A DNA stretch of 64,000 bases from Salinicola lusitanus (GCF_003206045.1 NZ_PZJM01000006.1:304781-368780); one strand, 5' to 3'. Positions 1 through 10,469 are shown, numbered from the stretch's first letter. The notes: generated by a model from the sequence alone, not told the origin. Numbers and translations: made by a program.

Positions 1-183
1 GCCGCCGTCATGCAGGTGCGACCCTATGCGGTCGATGTTTCCGGCGGCGTCGAGTCGGGCAAGGGCATCAAGGATCCGCTGCGGATCCGGGCTTTCTGCG
101 CGCAGGTGCAGGCGACGACCGCCGCACTGTCCGCGGAGTCGTCCGCTGCGCCGTTCACCACCAAATCATCCACCGCCAACTGA
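1..183 (+). CDS. trpF: Phosphoribosylanthranilate isomerase TrpF, C-terminal fragment
   Basis: This is the 3' end of a gene that begins before the window; 60 codons remain. The retained [14 protein letters not shown] stretch matches the C-terminal phosphate-binding segment of the TrpF (beta/alpha)8 barrel, which isomerises phosphoribosylanthranilate in tryptophan synthesis. The last 25 or so residues are a Ser/Ala/Thr-rich tail beyond the barrel. trpB starts 13 bp after the stop, so the two are very likely co-transcribed. The short length is a window artefact; the identity rests on this motif plus the trpBA neighbours. Confidence 0.85.
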   Translation, partial: AAVMQVRPYAVDVSGGVESGKGIKDPLRIRAFCAQVQATTAALSAESSAAPFTTKSSTAN

Positions 184-196
184 TGAGGGTCCCTTC

Positions 197-1411
197 GTGA
201 GCCGATTCCACGACCTGACGCAACTGCCGGACGCTCGCGGCCACTTCGGTCCATACGGCGGCCGTTTCGTATCCGAGACCCTGAGCTTCGCGCTGGAGGA
301 GCTCGAGACCATCTATGCCGGTCTCAAGGACGATCCCGAGTTCCAGGCGGAGTTCGACCGTGACCTGACACACTATGTCGGTCGGCCATCCCCGCTCTAC
401 CACGCCGAACGCTGGTCGCGGGAGATCGGCGGGGCGCAGATCTGGCTCAAGCGCGAGGATCTGAACCATACCGGCGCGCACAAGGTGAACAACACCATCG
501 GTCAGGCGCTGCTGGCCAAGAAGTCCGGCAAACCCCGGGTGATCGCGGAGACCGGTGCCGGGCAGCATGGCGTTGCCACCGCGACGGTCGCCGCGCGCCT
601 GGGCCTGAAGTGCGAGATCTACATGGGCGCCGAGGATGTCGAGCGTCAGAAGCTCAACGTCTATCGCATGCATCTGCTGGGCGCCACGGTGGTGCCGGTG
701 GAGTCCGGCTCGCGGACGCTCAAGGATGCGATGAACGAAGCGCTGCGCGACTGGGTCACCAATGTCGACGACACCTTCTACATCATCGGCACCGTGGCCG
801 GTCCGCATCCTTATCCGATGCTGGTCCGCGACTTCAGCGCCATCGTCGGGCGCGAGGCGCGTCGTCAGTCCCTCGAGCAGATCGGGCGGCTGCCCGATGC
901 GCTGGTGGCGTGCGTGGGCGGCGGTTCCAACGCCATGGGCCTGTTCTACCCGTTCGTCGAGGACGACGACGTCATCATGTACGGCGTCGAAGCCGGTGGT
1001 GAAGGCGTTGCCACCGGTCGTCACGCCGCGCCGCTGACGGCCAACGCGCCGCGGGGCGTGCTCCACGGTAACCGGACCTACCTGATGTCCGACGAGGGCG
1101 GACAGGTCGCCGACACCCAGTCGATCTCCGCCGGCCTGGATTATCCCGGTGTCGGCCCCGAGCATGCGCTGTGGAAGGATGTCGGCCGGGTGCGCTACGT
1201 GGCGGCGGACGACGACGAGGTGCTGGCGGCGTTTCGCGAACTGACGCTCGTCGAGGGCATCATGCCCGCGCTGGAATCCGCTCACGCGCTGGCCCACGCC
1301 AAGAAGCTGGCGGGGGAGATGTCGCCGGACCAGCATATCGTCGTCAACCTCTCCGGGCGCGGTGACAAGGACATCCACACCGTCGCCAAGCTCGACGGCA
1401 TCGAATTTTGA
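197..1411 (+). CDS. trpB: Tryptophan synthase beta chain
   Basis: The 404-residue protein is the PLP-dependent beta subunit that condenses indole with serine to make tryptophan in the TrpA2B2 complex. The [11 protein letters not shown] motif carries the Schiff-base lysine (K96 from this start). The GGGSNA phosphate-binding loop and a C-terminal NLSGRGDKD segment are present, and length is typical. The start is GTG, with a GAGGG ribosome-binding site 7 bp upstream at 185-189. The open frame extends further upstream but there it overlaps trpF in another frame and has no family similarity. It sits between trpF and trpA, as in Pseudomonas-type trpFBA operons. Confidence 0.97.
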   Translation: MSRFHDLTQLPDARGHFGPYGGRFVSETLSFALEELETIYAGLKDDPEFQAEFDRDLTHYVGRPSPLYHAERWSREIGGAQIWLKREDLNHTGAHKVNNTIGQALLAKKSGKPRVIAETGAGQHGVATATVAARLGLKCEIYMGAEDVERQKLNVYRMHLLGATVVPVESGSRTLKDAMNEALRDWVTNVDDTFYIIGTVAGPHPYPMLVRDFSAIVGREARRQSLEQIGRLPDALVACVGGGSNAMGLFYPFVEDDDVIMYGVEAGGEGVATGRHAAPLTANAPRGVLHGNRTYLMSDEGGQVADTQSISAGLDYPGVGPEHALWKDVGRVRYVAADDDEVLAAFRELTLVEGIMPALESAHALAHAKKLAGEMSPDQHIVVNLSGRGDKDIHTVAKLDGIEF

Positions 1412-1422
1412 CTGGGGTCGAC

Positions 1423-2253
1423 ATGAATCGAACCGCATCCAACCGTATCGACCGACGCTTCGCGGCGCTCAAGGCCCAGGGCCGGACCGCGCTGATCCCT
1501 TACATCACTGCCGGTGATCCGGCACCGGCGCACACGGTCGATTTCATGCATGCCTGCGTGGAAGCGGGCGCCGACGTCCTTGAGCTCGGGGTGCCGTTCT
1601 CCGATCCGATGGCGGACGGGCCGGTGATCCAGAAGGCGTGCGAGCGGGCGCTGGTGCACGGTACCCGGCTACACCACGTGCTGGAAATGGTGGCCGAATT
1701 TCGCCAGCGGGACAGCGAAACGCCGGTGGTGCTGATGGGGTATCTCAACCCCATCGAGCGGATGGGATATGACGTCTTCACGCGCCAGGCGGAAGCGTCC
1801 GGTGTCGACGGGGTTCTGGTGGTCGATATGCCGCCGGAGGAAGCCGGCGACAATGCCGCGCTGTTCGCGGCCCACGGCCTGCAGTCGATCTTCCTGCTCG
1901 CACCGACGACCTCCGAGGCGCGAGCCAGGGAGATCTGCCGCCACGGCGAAGGCTATCTCTATTACGTTTCGCTCAAGGGCGTGACCGGTGCGGCAACGCT
2001 CGACGCCGATGCCGTCGGCGAGCAGCTGAGCAAGCTCCGGCGCGTGACCGAGCTGCCGCTGTGCGTCGGCTTCGGCATCCGTGATGGCGAGACGGCGGCG
2101 GCGATCGGCCGGGTGGCCGACGGCGTCATCGTCGGCAGCGCCCTGGTCGGTCGTATCGCCGAGCGTGCCGACGACCCGGCCTCCATCCCCGCGGCGCTGA
2201 AGTCGATCCTCGGCGAGATGCGGGAAGCGCTCGACCGTGACGTGGCCGGCTGA
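1423..2253 (+). CDS. trpA: Tryptophan synthase alpha chain
   Basis: The 276-residue TIM-barrel subunit cleaves indole-3-glycerol phosphate to indole, which is channelled to Trp[19 protein letters not shown] contains the catalytic glutamate and substrate-site aspartate. The C-terminal [11 protein letters not shown] and GVIVGSALV segments form the phosphate site. I chose the ATG at 1423, preceded by GGGG at 1414-1417. A TTG at 1408 overlaps the trpB stop but has no ribosome-binding site. It lies 11 bp downstream of trpB and is surely part of the same transcript. Confidence 0.97.
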   Translation: MNRTASNRIDRRFAALKAQGRTALIPYITAGDPAPAHTVDFMHACVEAGADVLELGVPFSDPMADGPVIQKACERALVHGTRLHHVLEMVAEFRQRDSETPVVLMGYLNPIERMGYDVFTRQAEASGVDGVLVVDMPPEEAGDNAALFAAHGLQSIFLLAPTTSEARAREICRHGEGYLYYVSLKGVTGAATLDADAVGEQLSKLRRVTELPLCVGFGIRDGETAAAIGRVADGVIVGSALVGRIAERADDPASIPAALKSILGEMREALDRDVAG

Positions 2254-2349
2254 GGCCGGGGCGACGATTTGATATCATCCAGCGTTTCCGTTTCTCGTAT
2301 GGCTGTTTTCAACACTTTCTGTTTTGGCAAATAGGGAAGCTTTCCTGAC

Positions 2350-3297
2350 ATGAGCTGGCTAGACAAGATCGTTCCGTCGATGAGCCGCACCCAGCGCAAT
2401 GACCGCCGCGCTAGCGTGCCGGACGGCCTGTGGCGCAAGTGCCCGAACTGTGAATCGGTGCTCTACCTTCCCGAACTGGAGAAGCACCAGAACGTCTGCC
2501 CCAAGTGCCAGCATCACCTGCGGCTGACCGCGCGCAAGCGGCTCAACTGGTTTCTCGACGCGGAAGGGCGCGAGGAGATCGCCGGCGATCTTCAACCGAG
2601 CGACCGGCTCAAGTTCCGCGACTCCAAGAAGTACAAGGATCGGCTGGCGTCGGCCCAGAAGTCGACCGACGAGAACGATGCGCTGATCGCCATGCGCGGG
2701 ACGCTCGATGGCCTGCCGGTGGTGGCGGTGGCGTTCGAATTCTCGTTCATGGGCGGCTCCATGGGGGCGATCGTCGGCGAGAAGTTCGTGCGTGCGGCGA
2801 CGCTGGCCCTCGAAGAGCGGGTCCCGCTGGTCTGCTTTGCCGCCTCCGGTGGCGCGCGCATGCAGGAAGCCCTGTTCTCGCTGATGCAGATGGCCAAGAC
2901 GTCGGCCGCGCTCGAGAAGCTCAAGCTGGCCGGCGTGCCCTATATTTCGGTGCTCACCGACCCCGTCTTCGGCGGTGTGTCGGCGTCGCTGGCGATGCTG
3001 GGTGACCTCAACGTGGCAGAACCCAATGCCCTGATCGGCTTCGCCGGCCCGCGCGTTATCGAGCAGACAGTACGCGAGACCCTGCCTGAAGGCTTCCAGC
3101 GCAGCGAGTTCCTGCTCGAGCACGGCACCGTCGACATGATCGTGTCGCGACCGGAGCTTCGCGAGCGACTGGGCAGCGTGCTGCGCAAGCTGACGCATCA
3201 GCCGGTCGTCGGCGTGGCGGCGGACGAAACGTCCGAAGCGGTCGAGGATTTCTCTCCACTACCGGAAGAGCCGGACGCTTCCCGAGCCTCGCGTTAA
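2350..3297 (+). CDS. accD: Acetyl-CoA carboxylase carboxyltransferase subunit beta
   Basis: AccD is half of the carboxyltransferase that moves CO2 from biotin to acetyl-CoA, the first committed step of fatty acid synthesis. The 315-residue protein has the N-terminal four-cysteine zinc ribbon (C31, C34, C50, C53) followed by the crotonase-fold domain with the [10 protein letters not shown] and [11 protein letters not shown] segments. A Glu/Asp/Pro-rich tail follows. The ATG at 2350 has AGGG at 2333-2336, somewhat far away. The 96-bp gap after trpA is AT-richer than its surroundings and may hold its own promoter, but no convincing -35/-10 pair is visible. Confidence 0.97.
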   Translation: MSWLDKIVPSMSRTQRNDRRASVPDGLWRKCPNCESVLYLPELEKHQNVCPKCQHHLRLTARKRLNWFLDAEGREEIAGDLQPSDRLKFRDSKKYKDRLASAQKSTDENDALIAMRGTLDGLPVVAVAFEFSFMGGSMGAIVGEKFVRAATLALEERVPLVCFAASGGARMQEALFSLMQMAKTSAALEKLKLAGVPYISVLTDPVFGGVSASLAMLGDLNVAEPNALIGFAGPRVIEQTVRETLPEGFQRSEFLLEHGTVDMIVSRPELRERLGSVLRKLTHQPVVGVAADETSEAVEDFSPLPEEPDASRASR

Positions 3298-3312
3298 GGA
3301 ACCTGTCGAGCC

Positions 3313-4596
3313 ATGAGTGCCACCCTCGACGACTGGCTGGCGCGTCTCGAGCGCCAGCATCCGGTCGCCATCGATATGGGACTGGAGCGGGTGGCCGTCG
3401 TGGCCGAGCGGCTCGGTCTGACGCAGGACCCGATCGCGCACCGTGTGGTGACCGTTGCCGGTACCAATGGCAAAGGTTCCACGGTGGCGATGCTGGAGCG
3501 GCTGGCTCGAGCCCACGGTTTGACGACGGCCAGTTATACCTCGCCTCACCTCCTGCGCTACAACGAGCGGCTCTGCTTCGACGGTCGTGCGGCCGGGGAC
3601 GAACTCCTGGTTGCCGGGTTCGAGCGCGTCGAGGCGGCGCGCCTGGCCGGCGATCCCGTCAGCCTGACCTATTTTGAAGCGGGAACCCTGGCGGCACTGG
3701 TGACGATCGCCGACGTCCGCCCCGAGCTGGCCATTCTGGAGGTGGGCCTGGGCGGTCGCCTGGACGCGGTCAACGTGGTCGACAGCGACGTCGCGATCAT
3801 CACCACCATCGCCCAGGATCATGCGGATTTTCTCGGCACCGATCTCGAGGGCATCGGCTTCGAGAAAGCCGGCATCCTCAGGCAGGGGCGACCCGCGGTG
3901 CTGGGTAGTCGTGAACTGCCGGTGAGCGTGTCTCGGCGGATCCAGGCGCTGGCCGTCGCCGATCATTGGCTGGGCCGCGATTTCGATCACGCCGAGGCCG
4001 GCGATGGTGGCTGGTCCTGGCAGGGCCGGTCGGAGGTGGGTGATCGCTATCGTCTCGATAGCTTGCCCGACCCGGGGTTGCCGCTGGACAATGCCGCCGT
4101 CGCGCTCGAGGCCCTGAGCCTGTGCGGTGTGCCGCCACGAGAGGCCGAATCTCGCCAGGCGATGTCGAACGTGGCGCTGGCGGGTCGGCTGCAGTGGCTG
4201 GGGAACTGGTGCTTCGACGTGGCGCACAACCCGCATGCGGCCCGTTACGTGGGCTCTCGGCTGGCCCGGCGCCCCCGACCGGCACGCCGTATCGGACTGC
4301 TCGGCGTGCTCAGGGACAAGGACGCCGAGGCGCTGATCGAGGCGCTGGCACCGGTCGTCGACGTGTGGCTGCCGGTGGGCTTGCCGGGTGAGCGCGGCCG
4401 CTCCGGTGAGGAGCTTGCCACGGTCGTTGCCTCGCAGGGCGGAGAGACGTTGGCGGCGGCCTCGTCGCCGGCGGCGGCTGTCGCCTGGCTGGCGCCTCGT
4501 CTTGCGCCCGATGAAGAAGTGTTAGTATGCGGTTCGTTTCTGACCGTGGCCGGCGCGCTCGAGGCGCTCCAGACCCGGCTGAATGACGAGGCGTAG
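3313..4596 (+). CDS. folC: Bifunctional folylpolyglutamate synthase / dihydrofolate synthase
   Basis: This Mur-ligase-family cytoplasmic enzyme adds glutamate to dihydropteroate and to folates using ATP. The P-loop GTNGKGST lies at residues 50-57. TSPHLLRYNER and a later LEVGLGGRLDAVN segment are family hallmarks, and the C-terminal domain ends in a CGSFLTVAGALEAL stretch. At 427 residues it has the usual FolC length. The ATG at 3313 follows the accD stop by 15 bp; the accD-folC-dedD-cvpA-purF order is conserved in many gammaproteobacteria. Confidence 0.97.
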   Translation: MSATLDDWLARLERQHPVAIDMGLERVAVVAERLGLTQDPIAHRVVTVAGTNGKGSTVAMLERLARAHGLTTASYTSPHLLRYNERLCFDGRAAGDELLVAGFERVEAARLAGDPVSLTYFEAGTLAALVTIADVRPELAILEVGLGGRLDAVNVVDSDVAIITTIAQDHADFLGTDLEGIGFEKAGILRQGRPAVLGSRELPVSVSRRIQALAVADHWLGRDFDHAEAGDGGWSWQGRSEVGDRYRLDSLPDPGLPLDNAAVALEALSLCGVPPREAESRQAMSNVALAGRLQWLGNWCFDVAHNPHAARYVGSRLARRPRPARRIGLLGVLRDKDAEALIEALAPVVDVWLPVGLPGERGRSGEELATVVASQGGETLAAASSPAAAVAWLAPRLAPDEEVLVCGSFLTVAGALEALQTRLNDEA

Positions 4597-4657
4597 TGAA
4601 TTCGATCACAGGATGATCGAGCGGCTGTCGAAGCATGTCTAAGGAGGTCCAGGTCCT

Positions 4658-5377
4658 ATGAAGTATGGATGGCGTGAACGTATCAGCGGCGCGGTCATTC
4701 TCGTCGCGCTGGGGGCCATTTTTCTGCCGATGCTGTTCGACGATCCCGAACCGCGCCAGCAGGAACCAGGGCCGGTCATGGTGATCGAACAGCCGATCGA
4801 CGGAGGCGAGACACGTCAGCGCATCATCGAGTCGCCGCAGCCGCCGGCGTCGGTCGCTACTCAGAATGGCACCAACGGTGGCGATACTGCCGTCCCCGAG
4901 CCGGATACCCGCGGTCAGCTGGGGACGGGCAGTGACGACTCGTTCGGCCAGAACGGCGCTGGCGGCGGATCATCCACCACCAGCGGCGATGATCCGATTG
5001 CCGATATCGCCCAGTCCGAGCAGCCACAGTCGGCTTCCCGTCAGCCCGAACCGGAGCCGGAACCGGAACCGGCCAAGCCCGCTGTCAGCCAGCCCTCCTC
5101 GCCGCCGCAGGCGTCGACGCCCGAACGCACCCCGGCGAGCAGCGATGGCAGCTGGGTGGTCCAGGTCGGCAGCTTCGGTCAGTCCGACAACGCCACGCGA
5201 CTGGCGGCCAAGCTCAAGGAGCAGGGCTTCGCGGCATACTCCCAGCCCCGGGACAACAATCTGACCACGGTCTACGTGGGGCCGTTCTCGTCGTCGGACG
5301 CCGGTGAAAAAGCTCGCGCCGAGCTCAAGCAGGCCGCCAATATCCAGGGGCTGCTGATCCGCAAGCCGGGTAGCTGA
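4658..5377 (+). CDS. dedD: SPOR-domain protein, DedD-like
   Basis: The 239-residue protein has one N-terminal transmembrane helix (about residues 9-26), then a long low-complexity periplasmic linker rich in Gln/Pro/Ser/Glu with an EPEPEPEPAKP run. A C-terminal SPOR domain (about 165-237; SWVVQVGSFGQSDNATRLA) follows. SPOR domains bind denuded glycan at the division septum, and DedD is a septal protein that supports cell constriction. An excellent AAGGAGG ribosome-binding site lies at 4641-4647. Its position between folC and cvpA is the conserved one. Its stop codon overlaps the cvpA start by one base. Confidence 0.9.
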   Translation: MKYGWRERISGAVILVALGAIFLPMLFDDPEPRQQEPGPVMVIEQPIDGGETRQRIIESPQPPASVATQNGTNGGDTAVPEPDTRGQLGTGSDDSFGQNGAGGGSSTTSGDDPIADIAQSEQPQSASRQPEPEPEPEPAKPAVSQPSSPPQASTPERTPASSDGSWVVQVGSFGQSDNATRLAAKLKEQGFAAYSQPRDNNLTTVYVGPFSSSDAGEKARAELKQAANIQGLLIRKPGS

Positions 5378-5988
5378 TGACATTGACCTGGCTCGACTAT
5401 GCCTTCCTGCTGGTATTGACGATATCGATGCTGGCAGGTTTCATGCGTGGCCTGGTACGGGAGGCGCTGGGACTCGGCGCCTGGATCGTGGCGTTGCTGG
5501 CGGCACGGGTATTCGCCAAACCGATCGCCGATCTGCTGGCACCGTACATCTCCCACCCCGACGCACGGCTGGTACTCGGTTTCGTGCTGATCATCTTCGT
5601 GGTGGTGATGATCTGCGGCTTCGTCATCCGGCTGCTCAATGCGGCGGTAGAGTGGGTCGGCATGGGCTTCTTCAATCGTCTGGCCGGAGCGGTCTTCGGT
5701 CTGGCCCGGGGAGCCGCGATCCTGGTGATCGTCACGGTCGTCATCGGGCTGACACCGCTGGCGCAGTTGCAGGCGTGGCAGCAGGCGCAGTTGAGGCCAT
5801 CGTTCGAATCCCTGCGCGAGTGGGCACTGGTTCAGCTGCAGAGCTGGGACGTCGATACGACGGCTGCGGAGGATGCCATGCGGCAACTGCCGATGACATT
5901 ACCGCAAAGCGACAATTCTTCATCCAGTCAGAACGGGCGGGGTGTGACGATTCCGATCCCCGGTCCGACCGAAAAACCAGCGCCCTGA
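5377..5988 (+). CDS. cvpA: CvpA family inner-membrane protein
   Basis: CvpA is named for its effect on colicin V production in E. coli and is linked to envelope stress and purF expression; its molecular activity is not established. The 203-residue protein shows four hydrophobic segments in the first 140 residues, beginning with LDYAFLLVLTISMLAGFMRG, and a soluble Ser/Asn/Pro-rich tail. The ATG overlaps the dedD stop (TGATG), indicating translational coupling. purF follows after 174 bp of noncoding DNA. Confidence 0.92.
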   Translation: MTLTWLDYAFLLVLTISMLAGFMRGLVREALGLGAWIVALLAARVFAKPIADLLAPYISHPDARLVLGFVLIIFVVVMICGFVIRLLNAAVEWVGMGFFNRLAGAVFGLARGAAILVIVTVVIGLTPLAQLQAWQQAQLRPSFESLREWALVQLQSWDVDTTAAEDAMRQLPMTLPQSDNSSSSQNGRGVTIPIPGPTEKPAP

Positions 5989-6162
5989 AGGAAGCGATGA
6001 ACGAATAGGCGAGCAGGATGAAGTGCCGGATATCCGCAGCGCAGGCCCCTGACGCATGGGACCTGGGCGATGATTCCGGGGATCGCGTCACGGCGCGATT
6101 CATCCACGCTGGCATTCGTGCACTGTTTCCCGAGTGGGTGCGACCAAGCGAGGTAAGTCGGC

Positions 6163-7674
6163 ATGTGCGGTATCGTAGGCCTCATGGCCAATGAAGCGGT
6201 CAATCAGTTGATCTATGACGCATTGACGGTTTTGCAGCACCGCGGACAGGACGCCGCCGGCATGATGACCTGGGATGAAGGTCGCTTTCTGCTGCGCAAG
6301 AACAACGGGCTGGTTCGCGATGTCTTTCATACGCGCCACATGAAGCGTCTGCAGGGCCACCTGGGGATCGGTCATGTGCGCTATCCGACCGCGGGTTCGG
6401 CGAGCGAGGCCGAGTCCCAGCCGTTCTACGTCAACTCGCCCTACGGCATCACCTTGGCCCACAACGGCAACCTGACCAACTCCGATCAGCTCAAGCAGGA
6501 GCTGTTCTCTTCCGACCTGCGTCACATCAATACCAGCTCCGATTCCGAGGTGCTGCTCAACGTGTTCGCCCATGAGTTGGGCAAGCAGGGGCTCTACCTG
6601 ACGCCGGAGGACATCTTCGACGCGCTGCGTCGCGTCCATCGCCGCTGCAGTGGCGGTTACGCGGCGGTCGCGATCATCAATGGCTTCGGCCTGGTGGCGT
6701 TCCGCGACCCCCATGGCATCCGGCCGGTGGTCTACGGCACGCGCCAGACCGCCGAGGGCCAGGAGGTGATGATCGCCTCCGAGTCGGTGGCGCTCGATGT
6801 CGCCGGCTTCGAACTGGTGCGCGACCTGGCACCGGGCGAAGCGATCTTCGTCGACATGGACAAGAATATCCATACGCAACAGTGCGCCGACAAGCCGCGG
6901 CTGACACCCTGCATCTTCGAGCACGTCTACCTGGCGCGCCCCGACTCGATGCTCGACGGTGCCTACGTCTACGGCACCCGGATGCAGATGGGTCGCAAGC
7001 TGGGCGATCGCATCCAGCGCGAGTGGCCGGATCACGATATCGATGTGGTGATCCCGATTCCGGATACCTCCCGGACCACGGCGCTGGAACTGGCCCAGCA
7101 CATCGGGGTGACCTTCCGTGAAGGTTTCATGAAGAACCGCTACATCGGGCGGACCTTCATCATGCCGGGCCAGACCCAGCGCAAGAAATCGGTTCGCCAG
7201 AAGCTCAATGCCATCGCCAGCGAGTTCGAGGGCAAGAACGTGCTGCTGGTGGACGACTCCATCGTGCGTGGCACGACCTGCAAGCAGATCATCCAGATGG
7301 CGCGGGACGCTGGCGCCAACAAGGTCTACTTCGCTTCCGCCGCACCGGCGGTGCGCTATCCCAACGTCTACGGCATCGACATGCCGGTGGCCACCGAGCT
7401 GGTCGCCCACGGTCGCACCGATGCCGAGGTCAGCGAACTGATCGGCGCCGACAAGCTGATCTACCAGGACCTGGAGGACCTCAAGGCCGCCTGCCGTGAG
7501 GTCAATCCAGCGCTGGACGATTTCGATTGTTCCGTCTTCGACGGCAGTTACGTGACCGGCGATGTCGACGAGGCCTATTTCGCCGCGCTGGAGGCTTCGC
7601 GCAACGATGCCGCCAAGCAGCGCGAGAGCCTCAATGCCGTGGTCGACCTGCACAACGATATCGAAGACGATTGA
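6163..7674 (+). CDS. purF: Amidophosphoribosyltransferase
   Basis: PurF catalyses the first step of purine synthesis, transferring glutamine-derived ammonia to PRPP. The 503-residue protein begins MCGIVGL, so Cys2 becomes the N-terminal nucleophile after Met removal. The glutaminase domain includes GHVRYPTAG and HNGNLTN. The phosphoribosyltransferase domain has the PRPP loop [13 protein letters not shown] near residue 361. The protein is full length. The gene is followed by a 10-bp perfect hairpin before metZ. Confidence 0.97.
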   Translation: MCGIVGLMANEAVNQLIYDALTVLQHRGQDAAGMMTWDEGRFLLRKNNGLVRDVFHTRHMKRLQGHLGIGHVRYPTAGSASEAESQPFYVNSPYGITLAHNGNLTNSDQLKQELFSSDLRHINTSSDSEVLLNVFAHELGKQGLYLTPEDIFDALRRVHRRCSGGYAAVAIINGFGLVAFRDPHGIRPVVYGTRQTAEGQEVMIASESVALDVAGFELVRDLAPGEAIFVDMDKNIHTQQCADKPRLTPCIFEHVYLARPDSMLDGAYVYGTRMQMGRKLGDRIQREWPDHDIDVVIPIPDTSRTTALELAQHIGVTFREGFMKNRYIGRTFIMPGQTQRKKSVRQKLNAIASEFEGKNVLLVDDSIVRGTTCKQIIQMARDAGANKVYFASAAPAVRYPNVYGIDMPVATELVAHGRTDAEVSELIGADKLIYQDLEDLKAACREVNPALDDFDCSVFDGSYVTGDVDEAYFAALEASRNDAAKQRESLNAVVDLHNDIEDD

Positions 7675-7681
7675 ATCTTCC

Positions 7682-7706
7682 GACCCGATGATCCGCTCAT
7701 CGGGTC
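7682..7706. terminator. 10-bp perfect hairpin between purF and metZ
   Basis: GACCCGATGA pairs with TCATCGGGTC across a 5-nt loop, 7 bp after the purF stop and 9 bp before the metZ ribosome-binding site. The downstream sequence is only CTGCTTT, so it is a weak intrinsic terminator at best. It may attenuate read-through or protect the purF mRNA 3' end rather than end transcription. Confidence 0.45.
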
Positions 7707-7726
7707 CTGCTTTCAGGAGCTGCAGG

Positions 7727-8929
7727 ATGAGTTTTGACGACGACCTCACGCCGGGGTTGGAGACCCTGGGTCTGGAGACGCTGGCGATCCGCGCGGGGCA
7801 CGAGCGTACCCACGAGCAGGAGCACGGCGAGCCGATCTTCCCGACCTCGAGCTTCGTCTACGGCAGCGCTGCGGAGGCGGCGCGCAAGTTCAAGGGCGAG
7901 GAGCCGGGCAACGTCTACTCTCGCTTCACCAATCCCACGGTGCGCACCTTCGAACGGCGGCTGGCGGCGCTCGAGGGTGGCGAGCGCTGCGTCGCCACCA
8001 GCTCCGGCATGGCCGCGATCCTCTCCACTGTGTTGGCGCTGCTGGAAGCGGGCGACGAAGTCATCGTCTCGCGCTCGGTATTCGGCTCGACCATTGCTTT
8101 GTTCGACAAGTACCTCGCCAAATTCGGCGTGGTGCCGCGCTATGTCGAGCTCAACGACCTGGCGCAGTGGGAAGCGGCGATCACGCCCCGGACCAAGCTG
8201 CTCTTCGCGGAGACGCCGTCGAATCCGCTCAACGAGCTGGTCGACATCGCGGCGTTGGCCGAGCTGGCCCACCGCCACGGCGCCTGGCTTGCGATCGACA
8301 ACTGCTTCCTCACCCCGGCGCTGCAGCGGCCGCTGGATCTGGGCGCGGACCTGGTCATTCACTCGGCGACCAAGTATCTCGACGGTCAGGGCCGCGCGAT
8401 CGGCGGGGCGGTCGTGGGGCGTGACCAGGAGCTCGAGCAGCTCTACGGCGTCGTTCGTACCTGCGGCCCGTGCATGAGCCCGTTCAACGCCTGGATCTTC
8501 CTCAAGGGGCTGGAGACGCTGAGCCTGCGGATGGAGGCCCATAGCCGCAACGCGCTGGCGTTCGCCGAGTGGCTGGAGTCGCAGCCCGCCATCGAGCGTG
8601 TCCACTACAGCGGACTCGAGAGCCATGCGCAGCATTCACTGGCCAGGCAGCAGCAGCGGGGGTTCGGCGCCGTGATGGGGCTCGAGGTGAAGGGCGGCCA
8701 GGAGGCGGCATGGACGGTGATCGACAACACCCGGTTGATGTCGATCACCGGCAACCTGGGGGACGTCAAGACCACCATCACCCACCCCGGTACCACCACC
8801 CACGGCCGTCTCAGCGACGAGCAGCGCGCTTCCGCCGGCATCCGTGACGGCCTGATTCGCATCGCCGTCGGGCTGGAGACGCTCGACGATCTCAAGGCCG
8901 ATCTCGAACGGGGCCTGAAATTGCTCTAG
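7727..8929 (+). CDS. metZ: O-succinylhomoserine sulfhydrylase
   Basis: MetZ is a Cys/Met-metabolism PLP enzyme that makes homocysteine from O-succinylhomoserine and sulfide in methionine synthesis. The 400-residue protein has SRFTNPTVRTFE, SSGMAAI (cofactor phosphate contact) and HSATKYLDGQG with the PLP lysine K216. The C-terminal SLGD-like site reads SITGNLGDVKT, followed by THPGTTTHG. The start is ATG 7727 with AGGAG at 7715-7719; the open frame runs further upstream into purF without family similarity. purF-metZ is the Pseudomonas-type order. A cystathionine gamma-synthase is the main alternative, but context favours MetZ. Confidence 0.93.
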   Translation: MSFDDDLTPGLETLGLETLAIRAGHERTHEQEHGEPIFPTSSFVYGSAAEAARKFKGEEPGNVYSRFTNPTVRTFERRLAALEGGERCVATSSGMAAILSTVLALLEAGDEVIVSRSVFGSTIALFDKYLAKFGVVPRYVELNDLAQWEAAITPRTKLLFAETPSNPLNELVDIAALAELAHRHGAWLAIDNCFLTPALQRPLDLGADLVIHSATKYLDGQGRAIGGAVVGRDQELEQLYGVVRTCGPCMSPFNAWIFLKGLETLSLRMEAHSRNALAFAEWLESQPAIERVHYSGLESHAQHSLARQQQRGFGAVMGLEVKGGQEAAWTVIDNTRLMSITGNLGDVKTTITHPGTTTHGRLSDEQRASAGIRDGLIRIAVGLETLDDLKADLERGLKLL

Positions 8930-8951
8930 CCGCTCCGTCGGCCGTTTCGAT

Positions 8952-8986
8952 AAGCTCCGGCATTCTCGTCGGAGCTTTTTTCTTTT
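8952..8986 (+). terminator. Intrinsic terminator after metZ
   Basis: AAGCTCCG and CGGAGCTT form an 8-bp stem around a 10-nt loop, followed at once by a TTTTCTTTT tract. It lies 22 bp after the metZ stop and closes the trp-to-met housekeeping block. Confidence 0.9.
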
Positions 8987-9162
8987 CTCCTGAACGCCCG
9001 CTCCGTCCAGAGCAGGTTTCGCCGTTGCCGCACGTCCCAGATCCTACCGGTAGACGCTGCGACGCCATTGTTTCCCGTTCGTCATCAATCGTTTTACGGA
9101 TCCCGCTCTAGCGTCCTGATCGTCAGGCAGTATGCTGAATCGGAACGAAGGGGAGATACGCC

Positions 9163-9717
9163 GTGTGGGGTAATACGCGATCGGGTTGGGGCTGGGTCAG
9201 CATCGCCATTCACTGGGCGAGCGCGCTGGCGATTTTCGGTCTGTTCGCCCTGGGCTGGTGGATGACCGGTCTGGGTTACTACGATCACTGGTATCACCTG
9301 GCACCGTGGTGGCACAAGTCGATAGGCATCCTGGTACTGCTGGTGAGTGTCCTGAGGGTGATCTGGAGAGTGCTGCAGCCGACGCCGGTCGCCCATGGCA
9401 CGCGGCTTGAACGACGTGCGGCGCACATCGGCCATGGCCTGATCTATGCGCTGATGTTCGTCGTGATGATCTCCGGTTACCTGATTTCCACGGCGGAAGG
9501 CGATGGCATCAGCGTGTTCGGCTGGTTCACCATGCCGGCGCTGGTGTCGGGTCTGCCGAATCAGGCCGTGCTGGCGGGCGACGTGCACTGGTACGCGGCT
9601 TGGGCGCTGGTCGTTCTGGCCGTCGGCCACGGTCTGGCGGCATGCAAGCATCACTGGCTGGATCGCCAGGATACGCTGGTTCGGATGCTGACGCCCCGCG
9701 CGGCCAGGCAGCGCTGA
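9163..9717 (+). CDS. Cytochrome b561 family diheme membrane protein
   Basis: The 184-residue protein has four transmembrane helices with histidines positioned for two b-type hemes (HWAS in helix 1, [15 protein letters not shown], and late [17 protein letters not shown]). Such proteins pass electrons between the quinone pool and periplasmic acceptors. The start is GTG 9163, preceded by AGGGGAG at 9149-9155. A YceI-family gene follows 95 bp downstream; b561-YceI pairs are common in gammaproteobacteria and suggest shared function with an isoprenoid-binding partner. The exact electron acceptor cannot be told from sequence. Confidence 0.9.
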   Translation: MWGNTRSGWGWVSIAIHWASALAIFGLFALGWWMTGLGYYDHWYHLAPWWHKSIGILVLLVSVLRVIWRVLQPTPVAHGTRLERRAAHIGHGLIYALMFVVMISGYLISTAEGDGISVFGWFTMPALVSGLPNQAVLAGDVHWYAAWALVVLAVGHGLAACKHHWLDRQDTLVRMLTPRAARQR

Positions 9718-9812
9718 TCACGTTTTCCCGGCCAGGGCGACCGACTTACGAGCCGGTCGCCCTGGCCGAATCGCTCGACAATACGAACGCAAACGCTTCG
9801 AGGAGCAAGACG

Positions 9813-10400
9813 ATGTTGAAGAAGACCGCACTCGCCACGCTGATCGCCGCCGCGTCGGCCATGCCGCTGGCCCAGGCCCAGGCAGCCGACTACAAGATCG
9901 ACACCGAGGGCCAGCACGCCTTCATCCAGTTCAAGATCAGCCACCTCGGCTACTCGTACATTCTGGGCAACTTCAAGTCGTTCGACGGCGGATTCAGCTA
10001 CGATCCCGAGTCCCCGGACGACTCCAGCGTCAACGTCACCGTTGACGTCGACAGCCTGGAAACCAATCACGCCGAGCGTAACAAGCACATCCTGAGCGGT
10101 GACTTCCTCAACGCGGGCGAGTTCCCCCAGGCCACGTTCCAGTCCACCAGCTTCGACGTCGACGATGATGGCGAGGAAGCCGAAATGACCGGCGACCTCA
10201 CCCTTCATGGCGTGACCAAGCCGGTCACCTTCGAGGTCGATCACATCGGTGGCGGCGACGACCCGTGGGGCGGCTATCGGCAGGGCTTCGAAGCTTCCAC
10301 GACACTGGATCTGGCCGATTTCGATATCGACATGAGCCAGTTCCCGGAGCCGATGCACAGCGTCGAACTCTATATCGTGCTCGAGGGTATTCGTCAGTAA
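9813..10400 (+). CDS. YceI family periplasmic polyisoprenoid-binding protein
   Basis: A 195-residue secreted protein with a clear signal peptide ([24 protein letters not shown], cleavage after about residue 24). The mature YceI lipocalin-like barrel begins [23 protein letters not shown] and includes a typical [14 protein letters not shown] strand pair. Family members bind long isoprenoids such as ubiquinone-8. The ATG at 9813 has AGGAG at 9801-9805; the frame is open further upstream but without ribosome-binding site or similarity. The upstream b561 gene suggests the two form one redox-related unit. Confidence 0.92.
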   Translation: MLKKTALATLIAAASAMPLAQAQAADYKIDTEGQHAFIQFKISHLGYSYILGNFKSFDGGFSYDPESPDDSSVNVTVDVDSLETNHAERNKHILSGDFLNAGEFPQATFQSTSFDVDDDGEEAEMTGDLTLHGVTKPVTFEVDHIGGGDDPWGGYRQGFEASTTLDLADFDIDMSQFPEPMHSVELYIVLEGIRQ

Positions 10401-10446
10401 GACGTTTCGGGCAGGGAGGGCGTCCGCCGACGACCTCCCAGTACGG

Positions 10447-10469
10447 GATCCCGGCCATGTGCCGGGATC
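10447..10469. terminator. Hairpin between convergent genes
   Basis: GATCCCGGC and GCCGGGATC form a 9-bp stem with a 5-nt loop in the 123-bp gap between the YceI gene and the oppositely oriented flavoprotein gene. There is no T-tract on either side, so termination may be inefficient or factor-assisted. Confidence 0.45.

Noticed and set aside
6100-7749. 549-codon minus-strand frame across purF
   Set aside because: Antisense to a strongly recognised enzyme; no motif.
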